DNA of 64,000 nt from Shewanella sp. SNU WT4 (GCF_006494715.1 NZ_CP041151.1:3968001-4032000); one strand, 5' to 3'. Shown: positions 47,094-57,169, numbered from the stretch's first letter. Numbers and translations are program-made. Notes: a model not told the origin generated them from the sequence alone.

Positions 47094-47707
47094 TTACCCA
47101 CACCTCCCGCAGCCACAACGGGAGCTTCTGGTTGGGAAGTTAAGCTAAAGGCTAAAGGCTTAGCATCATCCCTTAACATGGTCATGGCCGAAAAAGCATA
47201 GCCCTGTAAGCTTCTGGTTTGCTTTAACTCATCAATCCAAGTCGGTACATTTTCGGCTTTAAGGGCGAAGCCATATAAGCTCACGGCTTGACCTTGAACT
47301 TCGATTTTACTGAGCCACACGCCTTGCTGCGGCACGCTAGCAAGCTCAGTCATCAGCGGTGAAAATCCCTCGCTAGTGATAGTGCTGCGTCTATCGAGCT
47401 CAGTCAGTAATAGCTGCTTTACTCGCAAGCGCTGAGTTAATAAATCCACTTCAGCGACTAAGGCAGGATCGGGTTTACGCTCAGCTAATTGCCGCTCCAT
47501 AGTCTGCACTTGAGTTTGCAATTCGCTGGCTATAGCTTGCTGAGTTTGTAGCTGCTGCTGCTGATGATTAATCCAATAACTGGCGAAGGTCACCATTAAT
47601 ACACCAATAGTCAATAGGGCAGCCGAGGCCATCACTAGGTGTTGAAATGACAGCAGCAATTTTGGTGGTAATAAATCTTCATTAAATAAGTTTATTTTTG
47701 TTTTCAA
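47090..47707 (-). CDS. mshI1: MSHA biogenesis protein MshI1 (PilN-like)
   Basis: A 205-residue protein with a short cytoplasmic start (KINLFNEDLLPPK, the PilN-type INLLP-like motif that binds PilM), a membrane segment (about 24-46), and a coiled coil then a small periplasmic domain. It overlaps mshI and mshJ by 4 bases each. The name follows usual MSHA usage and may differ in other annotations. Confidence 0.82.
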   Translation of the reverse strand: MKTKINLFNEDLLPPKLLLSFQHLVMASAALLTIGVLMVTFASYWINHQQQQLQTQQAIASELQTQVQTMERQLAERKPDPALVAEVDLLTQRLRVKQLLLTELDRRSTITSEGFSPLMTELASVPQQGVWLSKIEVQGQAVSLYGFALKAENVPTWIDELKQTRSLQGYAFSAMTMLRDDAKPLAFSLTSQPEAPVVAAGGVGK

Positions 47708-48579
47708 TGATCGACCTCATTTAATAAATTAGCGCAGGCTAATTGCGCAAATTTACTACCGACCGATGATTTGGGCAGTGACACTACCGGCTGATTAAAA
47801 TTCACACCGACTAACTCAGCTAATTTATCACTGGCACCATCGGTCAAAATGCTAATTGAAGAAACTGGGGCTTGACGTAATTGGCTCTCAAAATAATCCA
47901 TAGAACGTTGCAATTCGAGACTCAAGTTATCCGCAGCGCCGAAATTTAATTCATCTGCACTCACGGTTTCTAACTCTTGAAAGCCCCTAACGCGGCGCTG
48001 TAAATACAGCTGACCATTTTTAATTACCGTTAATAACAAGTCTTGGCCGCGATAATGACTCAATATCATCTGCGCCTGCGGCTCTTCACTCGCCAATAAA
48101 CTCATGGCAATTTCTTCTGTGCTAATGGCCGCTATTTCCGAGCCTTTATCAAAGAAACAGTGAACCAAACGCTTGATATAATCTTTATCCACCACCACCA
48201 CATTGAGCTTGGCTGACGCTGGCGCTGGCGATTCGTAATAATCTATATGCAACTGAGTGATAGGCAAAGAAACCATGTCTTTAACGGACCACAATAGAGC
48301 TTGATTAAGCTCGGGGCCATCGACTGCAGGCTTATCTACTTGCAATAATTGGTAACGCTGGGCTGATAAAATGATATAGCAGCGGGATGGACCATAATCG
48401 TGCAAAATTTGGCTAATAACAGCTTCGAGGTTGTCGTTGACTAATGGGTATTCAATATCGTCTTGATCAGAGTCAATTTGGTGCACCCACAGGCCATCGC
48501 TAGCCAAATAAATGCCCAGTGAAGTTTGAATAGTCTTTTTATGCCAGAAGAAAATTCTCTGCCACCATGATTTTTCCAT
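47704..48579 (-). CDS. mshI: MSHA biogenesis protein MshI (PilM-like)
   Basis: A 291-residue cytoplasmic PilM-like actin-fold protein and the first gene of the MSHA operon. It shows a typical GIYLASDGLWVHQID start and the weak phosphate loops of this degenerate family. A strong promoter lies 110 bases upstream. Confidence 0.87.
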   Translation of the reverse strand: MEKSWWQRIFFWHKKTIQTSLGIYLASDGLWVHQIDSDQDDIEYPLVNDNLEAVISQILHDYGPSRCYIILSAQRYQLLQVDKPAVDGPELNQALLWSVKDMVSLPITQLHIDYYESPAPASAKLNVVVVDKDYIKRLVHCFFDKGSEIAAISTEEIAMSLLASEEPQAQMILSHYRGQDLLLTVIKNGQLYLQRRVRGFQELETVSADELNFGAADNLSLELQRSMDYFESQLRQAPVSSISILTDGASDKLAELVGVNFNQPVVSLPKSSVGSKFAQLACANLLNEVDH

Positions 48580-48685
48580 ATTATTTTATCTACGCTAGCT
48601 TAACTAACGTGCCTTTTCCCAAGGTTCATATCGGCCGCTATCTGTGTTCAAATATTAATCACTACAGGACGCACACCTATATCCA

Positions 48686-48714
48686 ATTATAAATTTTAGT
48701 GAAGATTTAGCCAA
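48686..48714 (-). promoter_or_regulatory. Sigma-70 promoter of the MSHA operon
   Basis: On minus, TTGGCT (48714-48709) and TATAAT (48691-48686) are 17 bases apart. It leaves an untranslated leader of about 100 bases before mshI. The spacing is ideal and the -10 box is perfect. Confidence 0.75.
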
Positions 48715-48801
48715 ACTACTAATAAATAAACTTTAATTTGTTACAAGTTAACATGTTTAGTCGAGTAAATCACCGTAAGCGCCAAAATTCAGACGCTGCT
48801 A

Positions 48802-50706
48802 TTAGGTCAATAACAGCGGTTCACCAATAAAGCCACCTTGACCGCCATCCACCCCAAGAATGCTTAATGTTTGCCACTCTTCAAAAGTTTCGACGCCTTC
48901 GGCCAGTAACTTAATATCGGTGCGAAACACCCCGCCCATTAAGCTGCGAATGAATAATTGATTCTCAGGGCGCTGATTGACTTGGCGAATCACTGAGCGA
49001 TGCAATTTAATAATATTAACGCCCAAATCATGCAGGTATTCACTGTCTTGCACTTGTAAACCCACGTGATCGACACAGAGCTTGCAGCCCATGGCTTTGA
49101 TCATAGCTAGTGGTTCGCGCAGCTCATCTTTATGCTTCACCACAATATCTTCAGACACTTCAAAGATTATTTGCGGCGTTAGCGGCCTATGCTCCATACA
49201 AAAATTTGTTAACCATTTAATAAAGGATTTGTTTAAGAGCGAATCGACACTGAGATTCAAACTATAGACAGGCTTACCTCGGCGTTCGCGGCCAAGTTTG
49301 GCGACAACAATTTGAATGGCCTGCTTTTCAATCATGGGCATCAAGCCACATTTTTGTGCCATCGGCATAAATAAGGTGGCGCGAATTAAACTGCCATGTT
49401 GATCCATTATTCGGGTAAAGGCTTCTGAATGCAGCTCTTGTTTATCTGTGGCCTCCACCCGCTGACAAAACACTTTAATCTGCTGCCTCTCTAACGCATT
49501 TTCTAAGATTGAACGCCAGCGCACTGAGCCTTTAGCAAATTCTTCATCTATGGCGCCCTTGTCATACATAAACCAGCTGCTATTACCTTGCAACTGTGCA
49601 GCTCGCAGCGCCATGGCGACCTCTTCTAACAGTTGCTGCTGATTATCACCTTCGCGGAAATAAGCTAAACCTAAGTGGAAGAAATTATCTGGCTCTTCTA
49701 CCTGAGGTAAATTTTGGGCTAAACATATTTTGATAAGCTTTTTAGCTAAGTTTTCGGCCTCGGCTAACGAGATTTGCGGCACTATCATAGCAATTTGGTT
49801 ATCACTGCGGCGCGCCACTATGCTGTTAGGTAAGCCACTGAGCAAATGGTTGATAGCTTCACATAACTGGCTTAATAATGGCACCAACACGCCCTCACCA
49901 TGATTTTGTTGCAGCCAATCAAGCTCTTCCAGCTCAAGCACAAATAACACCCCAGGCAAGATCATCTTTTGATTGAGGCTTAAGGCTTCTAAACGACTAG
50001 TGAAAAACATCGGGTTACCCACGCCGGTTTGTGGGTCAAGGAAAGTGTTAGAGCGAATAAAGGTATCAAAGCGGGCGCGCTCACGACTGGCATCTTGCAA
50101 TTTAGCGAGCAACTGAGTGATGGCCCGATTGGCCACCCGCGGCCGTGCTTTATCGTGGAAGTTTTCGGCTTGTATTAAATCATTCTTTAAAATCAACATG
50201 CTGCGAGCAGCTAATGCTTCAATCCCTTGTAATTGGCGGCGAAACCAATAATAGCCGCCCATGACTAAGGCGCACACCAGTAATAAGCATATCGCCAGCA
50301 CTGTGTATTCGGTCGCATCAAGTAATGACCAGACGCTGGGGTCATCCATGCCGATCACAATAGTAATATTGCCTCGCTGCTTTCTGTGTTGCTTGTACGT
50401 TGGCGTCTCTTGGGCAATTTCTGGCAGGTAATAAAAGATGCGCTGTTTACCATCAAACACTTGTAATTCTTTAACTTGTAACGCCGCCAACATATCTGAC
50501 AGCCAAGGCGCATCATGAAGATCGCCTTTACCATAATATTGGTTAAAGATGCTTTGCTGCAGATTGATTAAACGCTGCTGCTGAAATGATTGAGTGAAAT
50601 GGTTAAAAGCCAATAAGGATGACAACATCATCCCCCCCGCGACCGCGCTTAAGGTGATAAACCAAAAGCCAGTTAATTGTTTAGTTAACAGTCGCGTCAA
50701 CTGCAT
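48802..50706 (-). CDS. csrD: CsrD/MshH, RNase E specificity factor for Csr small RNAs
   Basis: A 634-residue membrane protein: TM1 at about 13-33, a small periplasmic region, TM2 at about 133-155, then GGDEF-like and EAL-like domains. Both catalytic motifs are degenerate: RRSDN replaces GGDEF and SEAF replaces EAL. This is typical of CsrD, which does not make or cut c-di-GMP but directs RNase E to CsrB/CsrC. In Vibrio and Shewanella the gene abuts the msh operon and is called mshH. The 222 bases to mshI hold the msh promoter, so csrD is not in that operon. Confidence 0.92.
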   Translation of the reverse strand: MQLTRLLTKQLTGFWFITLSAVAGGMMLSSLLAFNHFTQSFQQQRLINLQQSIFNQYYGKGDLHDAPWLSDMLAALQVKELQVFDGKQRIFYYLPEIAQETPTYKQHRKQRGNITIVIGMDDPSVWSLLDATEYTVLAICLLLVCALVMGGYYWFRRQLQGIEALAARSMLILKNDLIQAENFHDKARPRVANRAITQLLAKLQDASRERARFDTFIRSNTFLDPQTGVGNPMFFTSRLEALSLNQKMILPGVLFVLELEELDWLQQNHGEGVLVPLLSQLCEAINHLLSGLPNSIVARRSDNQIAMIVPQISLAEAENLAKKLIKICLAQNLPQVEEPDNFFHLGLAYFREGDNQQQLLEEVAMALRAAQLQGNSSWFMYDKGAIDEEFAKGSVRWRSILENALERQQIKVFCQRVEATDKQELHSEAFTRIMDQHGSLIRATLFMPMAQKCGLMPMIEKQAIQIVVAKLGRERRGKPVYSLNLSVDSLLNKSFIKWLTNFCMEHRPLTPQIIFEVSEDIVVKHKDELREPLAMIKAMGCKLCVDHVGLQVQDSEYLHDLGVNIIKLHRSVIRQVNQRPENQLFIRSLMGGVFRTDIKLLAEGVETFEEWQTLSILGVDGGQGGFIGEPLLLT

Positions 50707-50775
50707 CTATGCCATCCCTGAAAAGTAATACTAAAGTGTGATTATTTCTGACTCTGCAACAAAAGGCAAACAACT

Positions 50776-50805
50776 AAAAACAGGAGCTTAATGCTCCTGT
50801 TTTTA
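50776..50805. terminator. Bidirectional terminator
   Basis: AACAGGAGC and GCTCCTGTT (50779-50787 and 50793-50801) with A and T runs on either side. It ends the malic enzyme transcript on minus, upstream of csrD. Confidence 0.93.
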
Positions 50806-50830
50806 AGTGCGTTAATTTGCTGCCGTATAA

Positions 50831-52075
50831 TCAGACAGCATAATCCGGCACTGTGGTAATAGCAGCAACTCCAGATTCAATGGCAGCGAGTGCTACCGCT
50901 TTAGCAATTCGCGGTAACAATCTAGGATCCATAGGCTTTGGCAGCACATATTCAGGGCCAAAGCTTAATGAGCTAATGCCTTCATAAGCAGCTAAGACGC
51001 TCGCAGGAACTTCTTCTTTGGCAATGGCAGCAATGGCGTGCACTGCCGCTATCTTCATTTCATCATTGATTTTACTGGCGCGTACATCCAATGCGCCGCG
51101 AAAAATAAACGGGAAACATAAGACGTTATTAACTTGGTTCGGATAATCACTGCGACCTGTTCCCATGATGATGTCACTTCGCACCCCATGAGCTAGCTCA
51201 GGTTTAATTTCAGAATCTGGATTAGAACAAGCAAAAATCACTGGCTTAGGTGCCATTAAGGCAACTTGCGCAGGGCTTAATAAATTCGCGCCCGATAAGC
51301 CTAAAAAGACATCCGCGCCATTAATCGCATCATCTAAGCTGCGCTTATCTGTGTTGTTGGCAAATTGCGCTTTATATTGGTTGATATCATCGCGACCAGT
51401 ATGGATAACGCCTTTTCTATCAAGCATATAAATATTTTCGTGCTTAGCACCACACTTAACTAGCATGGTCATACAAGCAATGGCGGCCGCGCCTGCACCT
51501 AAGCACACAAAAATGGCGTTTTCGATTTTTTTACCTTGAATTTCAAGTGCGTTAATCATGCCTGCCGCCGTAACTATGGCAGTACCATGTTGATCGTCAT
51601 GAAATACCGGAATTTGGCACAGCTCAATCAGGGCTTTTTCGATTTCAAAGCACTCGGGCGCTTTAATATCTTCTAAATTGATGCCGCCAAAGGTGTCGGC
51701 AATAGCTTCAACCGTATCGATAAAGCCTTGGGTGGTGCGATGTTTAACTTCAATATCTGTGGCATCGATATTAGCAAAGTGCTTAAACAATAATGCTTTG
51801 CCTTCCATTACTGGCTTAGATGCTAACGGCCCTAAGTTACCTAAACCTAAAATTGCTGTGCCATTTGAAATCACAGCGACTGTATTGCCTTTATTGGTAT
51901 AGCGATAAGCATCGGTTGGGTTAGCCGCGATTTCACGCACAGGCTCGGCAACGCCAGGGCTATAAGCGAGCGCTAGATCTTTACTGTCATTGGCAGGCTT
52001 AGTAACAGCGACCGCCATTTTGCCGGGGATTGGAAATTCATGATAATCGAGCGCTTGTTGACGAAAGTCAGTCAT
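50831..52075 (-). CDS. Malic enzyme (NADP type, without phosphotransacetylase domain)
   Basis: A 414-residue oxidative decarboxylase, malate to pyruvate. Motifs: LALAYSPGVAEPV, NGTAILGLGNLGP, VFHDDQHGTA (metal site) and a Rossmann fold with VCLGAGAAAIACMTMLV. It corresponds to the N-terminal half of E. coli MaeB (759 residues); the phosphotransacetylase-like C-terminal half is lacking, so it is the short form. Shewanella annotations vary in the symbol. Confidence 0.93.
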   Translation of the reverse strand: MTDFRQQALDYHEFPIPGKMAVAVTKPANDSKDLALAYSPGVAEPVREIAANPTDAYRYTNKGNTVAVISNGTAILGLGNLGPLASKPVMEGKALLFKHFANIDATDIEVKHRTTQGFIDTVEAIADTFGGINLEDIKAPECFEIEKALIELCQIPVFHDDQHGTAIVTAAGMINALEIQGKKIENAIFVCLGAGAAAIACMTMLVKCGAKHENIYMLDRKGVIHTGRDDINQYKAQFANNTDKRSLDDAINGADVFLGLSGANLLSPAQVALMAPKPVIFACSNPDSEIKPELAHGVRSDIIMGTGRSDYPNQVNNVLCFPFIFRGALDVRASKINDEMKIAAVHAIAAIAKEEVPASVLAAYEGISSLSFGPEYVLPKPMDPRLLPRIAKAVALAAIESGVAAITTVPDYAV

Positions 52076-52444
52076 CTTGAGGTCCTAGAATACACACTAA
52101 AAGTCTTTATGAGGTCGAGAGACTGGCCGTTGTCACCTTATTAGGAACTGCTTAGTGACTTTGCCGCCCAGTCATCGGGCTAACAATACGCGATAGCGCT
52201 GGTTATTTAAACCATTCAAAGAGAAATTTTAGCTTTAACATCAGATTGTTGCTCAAGCTTTTATTTATTAATGTTTGCCATAGCTACAAGAGCAAAAACC
52301 GCCCACATAAATGTTGATAGATAACATCAAAACTCGGCTAATTGGCTCAATTACGCGATAAATTGATGATAATTTTGGATGAATTACTACCTTGAGGCTT
52401 GCGCACGCAATAACGCCATGAAAAAGTTATTTGGCCCTAAACGC
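52076..52444. other. Intergenic region upstream of the malic enzyme
   Basis: I see no gene here. It should hold the malic enzyme promoter. An AT-rich stretch occurs at about 52210-52380. Confidence 0.4.
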
Positions 52445-52469
52445 AAAAAGACGCCCGAAGGCGTCTTTT
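52445..52469 (-). terminator. Terminator of rpmE
   Basis: AAAGACGCC and GGCGTCTTT (52447-52455 and 52460-52468) around CGAA, followed on minus by more T. It lies 20 bases after the rpmE stop. Confidence 0.92.
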
Positions 52470-52489
52470 CAAAATAATTACCTAAGTAA

Positions 52490-52702
52490 TTACTTCTTAC
52501 CAAGCATACCGAAACGCTTGTTGAACTTGTCGATACGACCACCGGTATCAGTAACTTTCTGGGTACCAGTATAGAATGGGTGACATGCACCACATACGTC
52601 CAAGTGCAGGCTCTTACCAGCAGTTGAATTTACTTTGATAACGTTACCACAAGTACAAGTTGCAGTGATTTCAGCGTATTCAGGATGGATACCTGGTTTC
52701 AT
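52490..52702 (-). CDS. rpmE: 50S ribosomal protein L31 (zinc form)
   Basis: A 70-residue L31. The four zinc ligands are Cys16, Cys18, Cys37 and Cys40, so this is the zinc-binding RpmE, not the zinc-free YkgM type. The start at 52702 ([16 protein letters not shown]) has GAGGT before it and matches the family; an upstream ATG is not used. The hairpin CCCAAC/GTTGGG at 52736-52752 lies in its leader and may be a regulatory site. Confidence 0.96.
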   Translation of the reverse strand: MKPGIHPEYAEITATCTCGNVIKVNSTAGKSLHLDVCGACHPFYTGTQKVTDTGGRIDKFNKRFGMLGKK

Positions 52703-52735
52703 AGGGATTACCTCAAATAAGGCCATGTCGCTCTC

Positions 52736-52752
52736 CCAACCCTAAGTTGGGT
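52736..52752 (-). promoter_or_regulatory. Hairpin in the rpmE leader
   Basis: On minus CCCAAC and GTTGGG enclose TTAGG, 34 bases before the rpmE start. L31 genes of several bacterial groups have autoregulatory leaders; whether this is one cannot be told here. Confidence 0.35.
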
Positions 52753-52893
52753 ACCACATGATATTAAAAATCGAATAGGTTTAAGCGGCGGGATTCTACA
52801 GCAAGCCTCAGCAACTGACAAGTAGACATCTTAAGCGACTATTGCCGCTTGTTCGTCCGCTTTTAATGTTCATACATGGCTAAGTTCATGGTA

Positions 52894-53691
52894 TTAGTTC
52901 ATCCGTTCAAATTGCGCGCGCGCAGCGCTCACATCTTGATATTTCGCCAGCAATTCAGCCTTAGGGCAGCTCAAGTCAGCATCAGCGCGCAGCTGGCTGA
53001 GTTGGCCACGCACAAAGGCGCTGGGGTTAGCCTCATAAATCGCTAACACAGCGGCATAGACATGAGTTTGCTGACTGACCGCATAACGTGTGGCTATGCT
53101 CCACAACGTACCATCACTCACCAGCAAACAAGCAGGCTGAGCTCCGTTAGATGAATTTGTTAAATTAGATGAACTAAATGAGAGGGGGGAGATAGTTGAT
53201 TTAGCGCCACTTGCCATCGAAGCCATAGAAAGAGTCGCCGCCCCCTGCGAGTTCAGACCATCAGCGGCACCCTTCACATTAACTTTATGCCCAGGGTTTT
53301 TATTAGCCAACCTGTTACTCGTCTTAACGACTTGCTGTACTTCAGCGTCAGCAAATAAGGCGATGCTGGCAACTTCTGACCAATGCTCGATTTGATATTC
53401 TCGCACCAATAATAGGGCGTTTGGGTCAGTCACATCTTCAACCCCCACTAAAGAGACTTTAAAGTCATTGGCCTCATGTACCATCAACTTCTCTTCACCT
53501 TGGGCTTGCACTACAAAAAAAGCGAGCCGATTCATCGCCTTGTTATCTGAGACAATATTGACATGGATTTGTGGGTGCTGCCCTAAGCTAAATTGCTTGG
53601 AATGAATACTGATATGCTCAACGCTGGCTAAAGCGCAGCTTGCTGTCATCCATAACAAAATACCTAGGCCGTTAGCCATAATGGTTTTCAT
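52894..53691 (-). CDS. Exported protein with FimV-like LysM domain
   Basis: A 265-residue exported protein. The start at 53691 has AAGGAAG upstream and gives a signal peptide (MKTIMANGLGILLWMTASCALA). The N-terminal half resembles the FimV head (VEHISIHSKQFSLGQHPQIHVNIVSDN). A Ser/Asn-rich linker follows, then at about 195-250 the LysM-type motif DGTLWSIATRYAVSQQTHVYAAVLAIYEANPSAF. FimV proteins bind peptidoglycan and act in polar assembly and pili. This one is far shorter, lacks the acidic TPR part, and is a single gene next to priA. Confidence 0.75.
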   Translation of the reverse strand: MKTIMANGLGILLWMTASCALASVEHISIHSKQFSLGQHPQIHVNIVSDNKAMNRLAFFVVQAQGEEKLMVHEANDFKVSLVGVEDVTDPNALLLVREYQIEHWSEVASIALFADAEVQQVVKTSNRLANKNPGHKVNVKGAADGLNSQGAATLSMASMASGAKSTISPLSFSSSNLTNSSNGAQPACLLVSDGTLWSIATRYAVSQQTHVYAAVLAIYEANPSAFVRGQLSQLRADADLSCPKAELLAKYQDVSAARAQFERMN

Positions 53692-53823
53692 GATTCTTCC
53701 TTTCACTCACTTACACAACTCGATACACTGATGCCAATCGCTTATGGCCTAGCCTACTTGCCTGAGTACCGACCTAACCGCTTGCCAATCTAGCGTATTT
53801 TATTCTAAGAGATTATTTGTATC

Positions 53824-56022
53824 ATGATAGAAAAGTTTGCCGAAGTCGCCCTTCCTGTTCCCATGCGACAAAACTTTAGTTATCGCCTCACTAGCCAACA
53901 AGCCATAGATGCCAAGCCAGGCTGCCGGGTACGAGTTCCCTTTGGTCGTCAGCAACTTATTGGCATTATTGCCGCTATAACCGATCACTGTAACTTACCA
54001 ACCACACAAATCAAGTCAGTGACTAGCTTGCTTGACCTTGAACCTTTACTAGCACCACCTTTATTACAGTTAATTGAGCGCGGCGCCCGTTATTATTTAG
54101 CGAGTCTTGGGCAAATGCTTACGCAGGCGCTACCTACTGCCCTGCGAAAAGGTGCTAGCAGTGATGCCAACACTGAAATTTATTATCAATTAACCGCCGC
54201 TGGCCAAGCCCTTAAAGATACTGATTTTAAACGCGCCACCAGCCAGCTTAAAATTTGGCAAACGTTAAGCACTGATAAACTCGCCAAAGAACAATGCCAA
54301 GCATTAGGTTTAAGCGCACCATCGCTTAAGACTATGGAGCAAAAAGGTTGGCTTGAGACTATTGAAGTGGCGCCTATTGAGGATCTTAGTTGGCGCGACA
54401 ACCTTATCCTGCTTGAAACCCCGTTACACTTAAATACCGAGCAAGCGGTGGCGGTCGCCGCCATCAATAGTCGCACTGGTTTTTATCCAAGCTTAATCGA
54501 GGGCATTACTGGTTCGGGTAAAACCGAAGTGTATTTATCCCTGCTCGAAAAGGTATTGGCTGCAGGCAAGCAGGCCTTAATCTTAGTGCCAGAAATTGGC
54601 TTAACGCCGCAAACTATTGATCGTTTCCGCAGCCGTTTTAAGGTGCATGTCGCCGTTATTCATTCTGGATTAACTGATAATCAGCGCCTACATGCGTGGC
54701 AAAAATCCCGCAGTGGTGAGGCCGCCATTATTATCGGTACACGCTCGGCGTTATTTACCCCCATGCGCTATCCCGGCATTATTATTCTGGATGAAGAACA
54801 CGATAGCAGTTTTAAACAGCAAGAAGGTGTGGGTTATCACGCCCGTGATTTAGCGGTTATGCGCGCGCAATTAGAGCAAATTCCTGTGGTACTGGGCTCA
54901 GCAACGCCATCTCTAGAGACACTCAACAATGCCTTATCTGGGCGTTATGGCCATTTAAGCTTAAATGAGCGCGCTGGCAAGGCTAAAAAAGTGCGTCAGG
55001 GCATTATTGATATTCGCAATCAACCGCTTAATTGCGGCATGTCGAGTGCCCTTATCAATGAAATGCGCCTTCATCTTGATGCAGGCAATCAAGTCTTACT
55101 GTTTCTTAACCGCCGCGGCTTTGCGCCAGCGCTTATCTGCCATGAATGTGGCCATTTACACGAATGCGATCGCTGTGACGCCTTTTTTACTGTGCATCAA
55201 GCCTTAAATGAAATCTGCTGTCATCACTGTGGCAACCAACACCCCATTCCCAAGCAGTGCCATCAATGCGGCAGCACTATGCTCGCAGGCCAAGGCATAG
55301 GCACAGAGCAATTAGAGCAAACCTTAGCAGGATTATTCCCGCAATATCCTGTCGTACGAATAGACAGAGACAGCACGCGCCTCAAAGGTTCATTAGAGCG
55401 GCACTTAGGCGCCATTCATCGCGGTGAATTTAAGATCTTGGTGGGCACGCAAATGTTGGCCAAGGGTCATCATTTCCCCGATGTCACGTTAGTTGGGTTA
55501 TTAGATGTTGATGGCGCGCTGTTTAGCGCCGATTTTAGGGCGCCAGAGCGGTTTGGGCAGTTGTATACACAAGTTGCGGGTCGCGCTGGCCGCGCGGCAA
55601 AACCTGGCACTGTGCTACTGCAAACCCATCAGCATGATAATCCCCTTCTTAAAGAGTTATTGCATAAAGGCTATGGTGATTTTGCCAGACAGCAACTGCA
55701 AGAAAGAGCTATGGCCTTGTTGCCACCGGTATGGCACATGGTGTTAGTGAGAGCGGAAGCGCATCGCGCAGAAGATGCCGATGCCCTGCTAAATGCCATC
55801 GCTAACTTACTCCCCCATGACAGGGAATTTGAAATTATTGGCCCGCTGCCAGCACCGTTAGATCGCAAAGCCGGCAAATTTAGACGACAACTGATGTTTC
55901 AAGCCAAAGATAGACAAAGACTACAACGAGAGTGCGAGCGCATTTTGCCTTTGGTGACTCACTTGCCAGAGACCAAGCGCTGCCGCTGGAGTTTTGATAG
56001 AGATCCACAAGACTTGTTGTAA
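53824..56022 (+). CDS. priA: Primosomal protein N' (helicase PriA)
   Basis: A 732-residue replication-restart helicase. Walker A GITGSGKTEVY and Walker B with DEEHD are clear, as are the zinc Cys pairs (CHECGHLHECDRC, CCHHCGNQHPIPKQCHQCG) and helicase motifs (QVAGRAGRAAKPG). The N-terminal DNA-binding domain begins VALPVPMRQNFSYRL. It lies near rpmE as in E. coli, divergent from the LysM gene. Confidence 0.97.
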   Translation: MIEKFAEVALPVPMRQNFSYRLTSQQAIDAKPGCRVRVPFGRQQLIGIIAAITDHCNLPTTQIKSVTSLLDLEPLLAPPLLQLIERGARYYLASLGQMLTQALPTALRKGASSDANTEIYYQLTAAGQALKDTDFKRATSQLKIWQTLSTDKLAKEQCQALGLSAPSLKTMEQKGWLETIEVAPIEDLSWRDNLILLETPLHLNTEQAVAVAAINSRTGFYPSLIEGITGSGKTEVYLSLLEKVLAAGKQALILVPEIGLTPQTIDRFRSRFKVHVAVIHSGLTDNQRLHAWQKSRSGEAAIIIGTRSALFTPMRYPGIIILDEEHDSSFKQQEGVGYHARDLAVMRAQLEQIPVVLGSATPSLETLNNALSGRYGHLSLNERAGKAKKVRQGIIDIRNQPLNCGMSSALINEMRLHLDAGNQVLLFLNRRGFAPALICHECGHLHECDRCDAFFTVHQALNEICCHHCGNQHPIPKQCHQCGSTMLAGQGIGTEQLEQTLAGLFPQYPVVRIDRDSTRLKGSLERHLGAIHRGEFKILVGTQMLAKGHHFPDVTLVGLLDVDGALFSADFRAPERFGQLYTQVAGRAGRAAKPGTVLLQTHQHDNPLLKELLHKGYGDFARQQLQERAMALLPPVWHMVLVRAEAHRAEDADALLNAIANLLPHDREFEIIGPLPAPLDRKAGKFRRQLMFQAKDRQRLQRECERILPLVTHLPETKRCRWSFDRDPQDLL

Positions 56023-56093
56023 TGGGAAGCGGTAATAATAAATAGCGGGGGAGCAATGGGCAGTTGGTCTGCACCAACTGCCTCGAAACAAGC

Positions 56094-56750
56094 TTAGCCT
56101 TTACGCCACTTATGGCGAAACTTAATAATCAGCCAGCTGCTAATAGCCAAAATAAGCGTGATCACAGGGGCTGCCATTAAAATCATGGTAGCCACTTTAC
56201 TTACTGGCTCAGGTAAAGACGGCAATAAATAGCCAAGCCCCACCAGCAGCGCCGTCCACAGCAAAGCACTCAACCAAGCAAAACCATAAAATTTAACGCT
56301 ATTGTGCATACGCATGCCCATCATTAATGGCAACAATGAGCGCACCACAGGAATAAAACGGGCGCAAAACAAGGCAATTAAGCCATGACGACTAAGTAGC
56401 TTATCAACGGTTTGCAGCCTGTTACTCGGCACAGCATTGACCCAACCTTGAACTCGCGGTAAACGATTCAGTAATCGCCCTTGCACAAAAGCCAAATAAC
56501 TACCAAAGCCCGCGGCGATAAATATCAGCAACAAAATGACCAAGGGATTGAGCACACCAACTGCCGCTAAGGTGCCAGAAAGGATCACGACACTATCGCA
56601 AGGCAAAGGCGCTGCGGGCAAAAAAGCACTTTCTAGAAAAATCAACGTGGCGACACATGCATAAATCACTAACGCGCTGCCAGGGGATTGCAGCGCGACA
56701 AAATCATGATGCCATAAGGCTTGTAACACACTGCCGACTGAGTCCAGCAT
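56094..56750 (-). CDS. DedA-family membrane protein
   Basis: A 218-residue DedA/SNARE-associated protein with about five membrane segments. The FLPAAPLPCDSVVILSGTLAA region and the GLIALFCARFIPVVRSLLPLMMGMRMH motif are typical, with the Arg and Pro thought to be needed for function. Members act in undecaprenyl phosphate or phospholipid flipping. I choose the ATG at 56750, which has GGAG at seven bases; the ATG at 56756 is possible. Confidence 0.88.
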   Translation of the reverse strand: MLDSVGSVLQALWHHDFVALQSPGSALVIYACVATLIFLESAFLPAAPLPCDSVVILSGTLAAVGVLNPLVILLLIFIAAGFGSYLAFVQGRLLNRLPRVQGWVNAVPSNRLQTVDKLLSRHGLIALFCARFIPVVRSLLPLMMGMRMHNSVKFYGFAWLSALLWTALLVGLGYLLPSLPEPVSKVATMILMAAPVITLILAISSWLIIKFRHKWRKG

Positions 56751-57169
56751 GATCATACTCCAAACTTAGAAGCTGCCGATTGGCAAAAAAACAACATCAG
56801 AGCCGCTCTTTAAGGAGCATTACTGCATGGCGAAAACAATGAGAACACAGAATAAAAACTCTGACACAGTATGAGCCAACAAAGCCAAACAACAAGTACT
56901 TCTAAGGCAAAATTCATCTCAAGTCTTTTACCGTCAAACCTTATAAAAATCAAGCACAACAATGACTAACGCAGTATTGCCCTATGATTAAGTGAACGCA
57001 ATTTAATCCGCGAGTAAGACCCAAGCCCAGCAGTGTTTAGCTTGAAATTAGTCACTGAAATCGACTAGGTTGACAAAAATTCATCCTGAAGATGGCTTTT
57101 AACCATCACAAGAGGCTAGAATGCTTGATCATTCTGTTCCTATTTTTGCCATCTGTGTCGGTTAAGCCA
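56751..57169. other. Intergenic region upstream of argS
   Basis: No gene is supported in these 419 bases. A hairpin AGAATG-CTTGAT-CATTCT (about 57117-57134) precedes a short T-run (CTATTTTT) and could be a weak attenuator before argS. A TTGACA at 57070 has no -10 at the right distance. Confidence 0.35.

Noticed and set aside
57070..57075. TTGACA as the -35 box of argS
   Set aside because: No -10 box lies 16-18 bases downstream.
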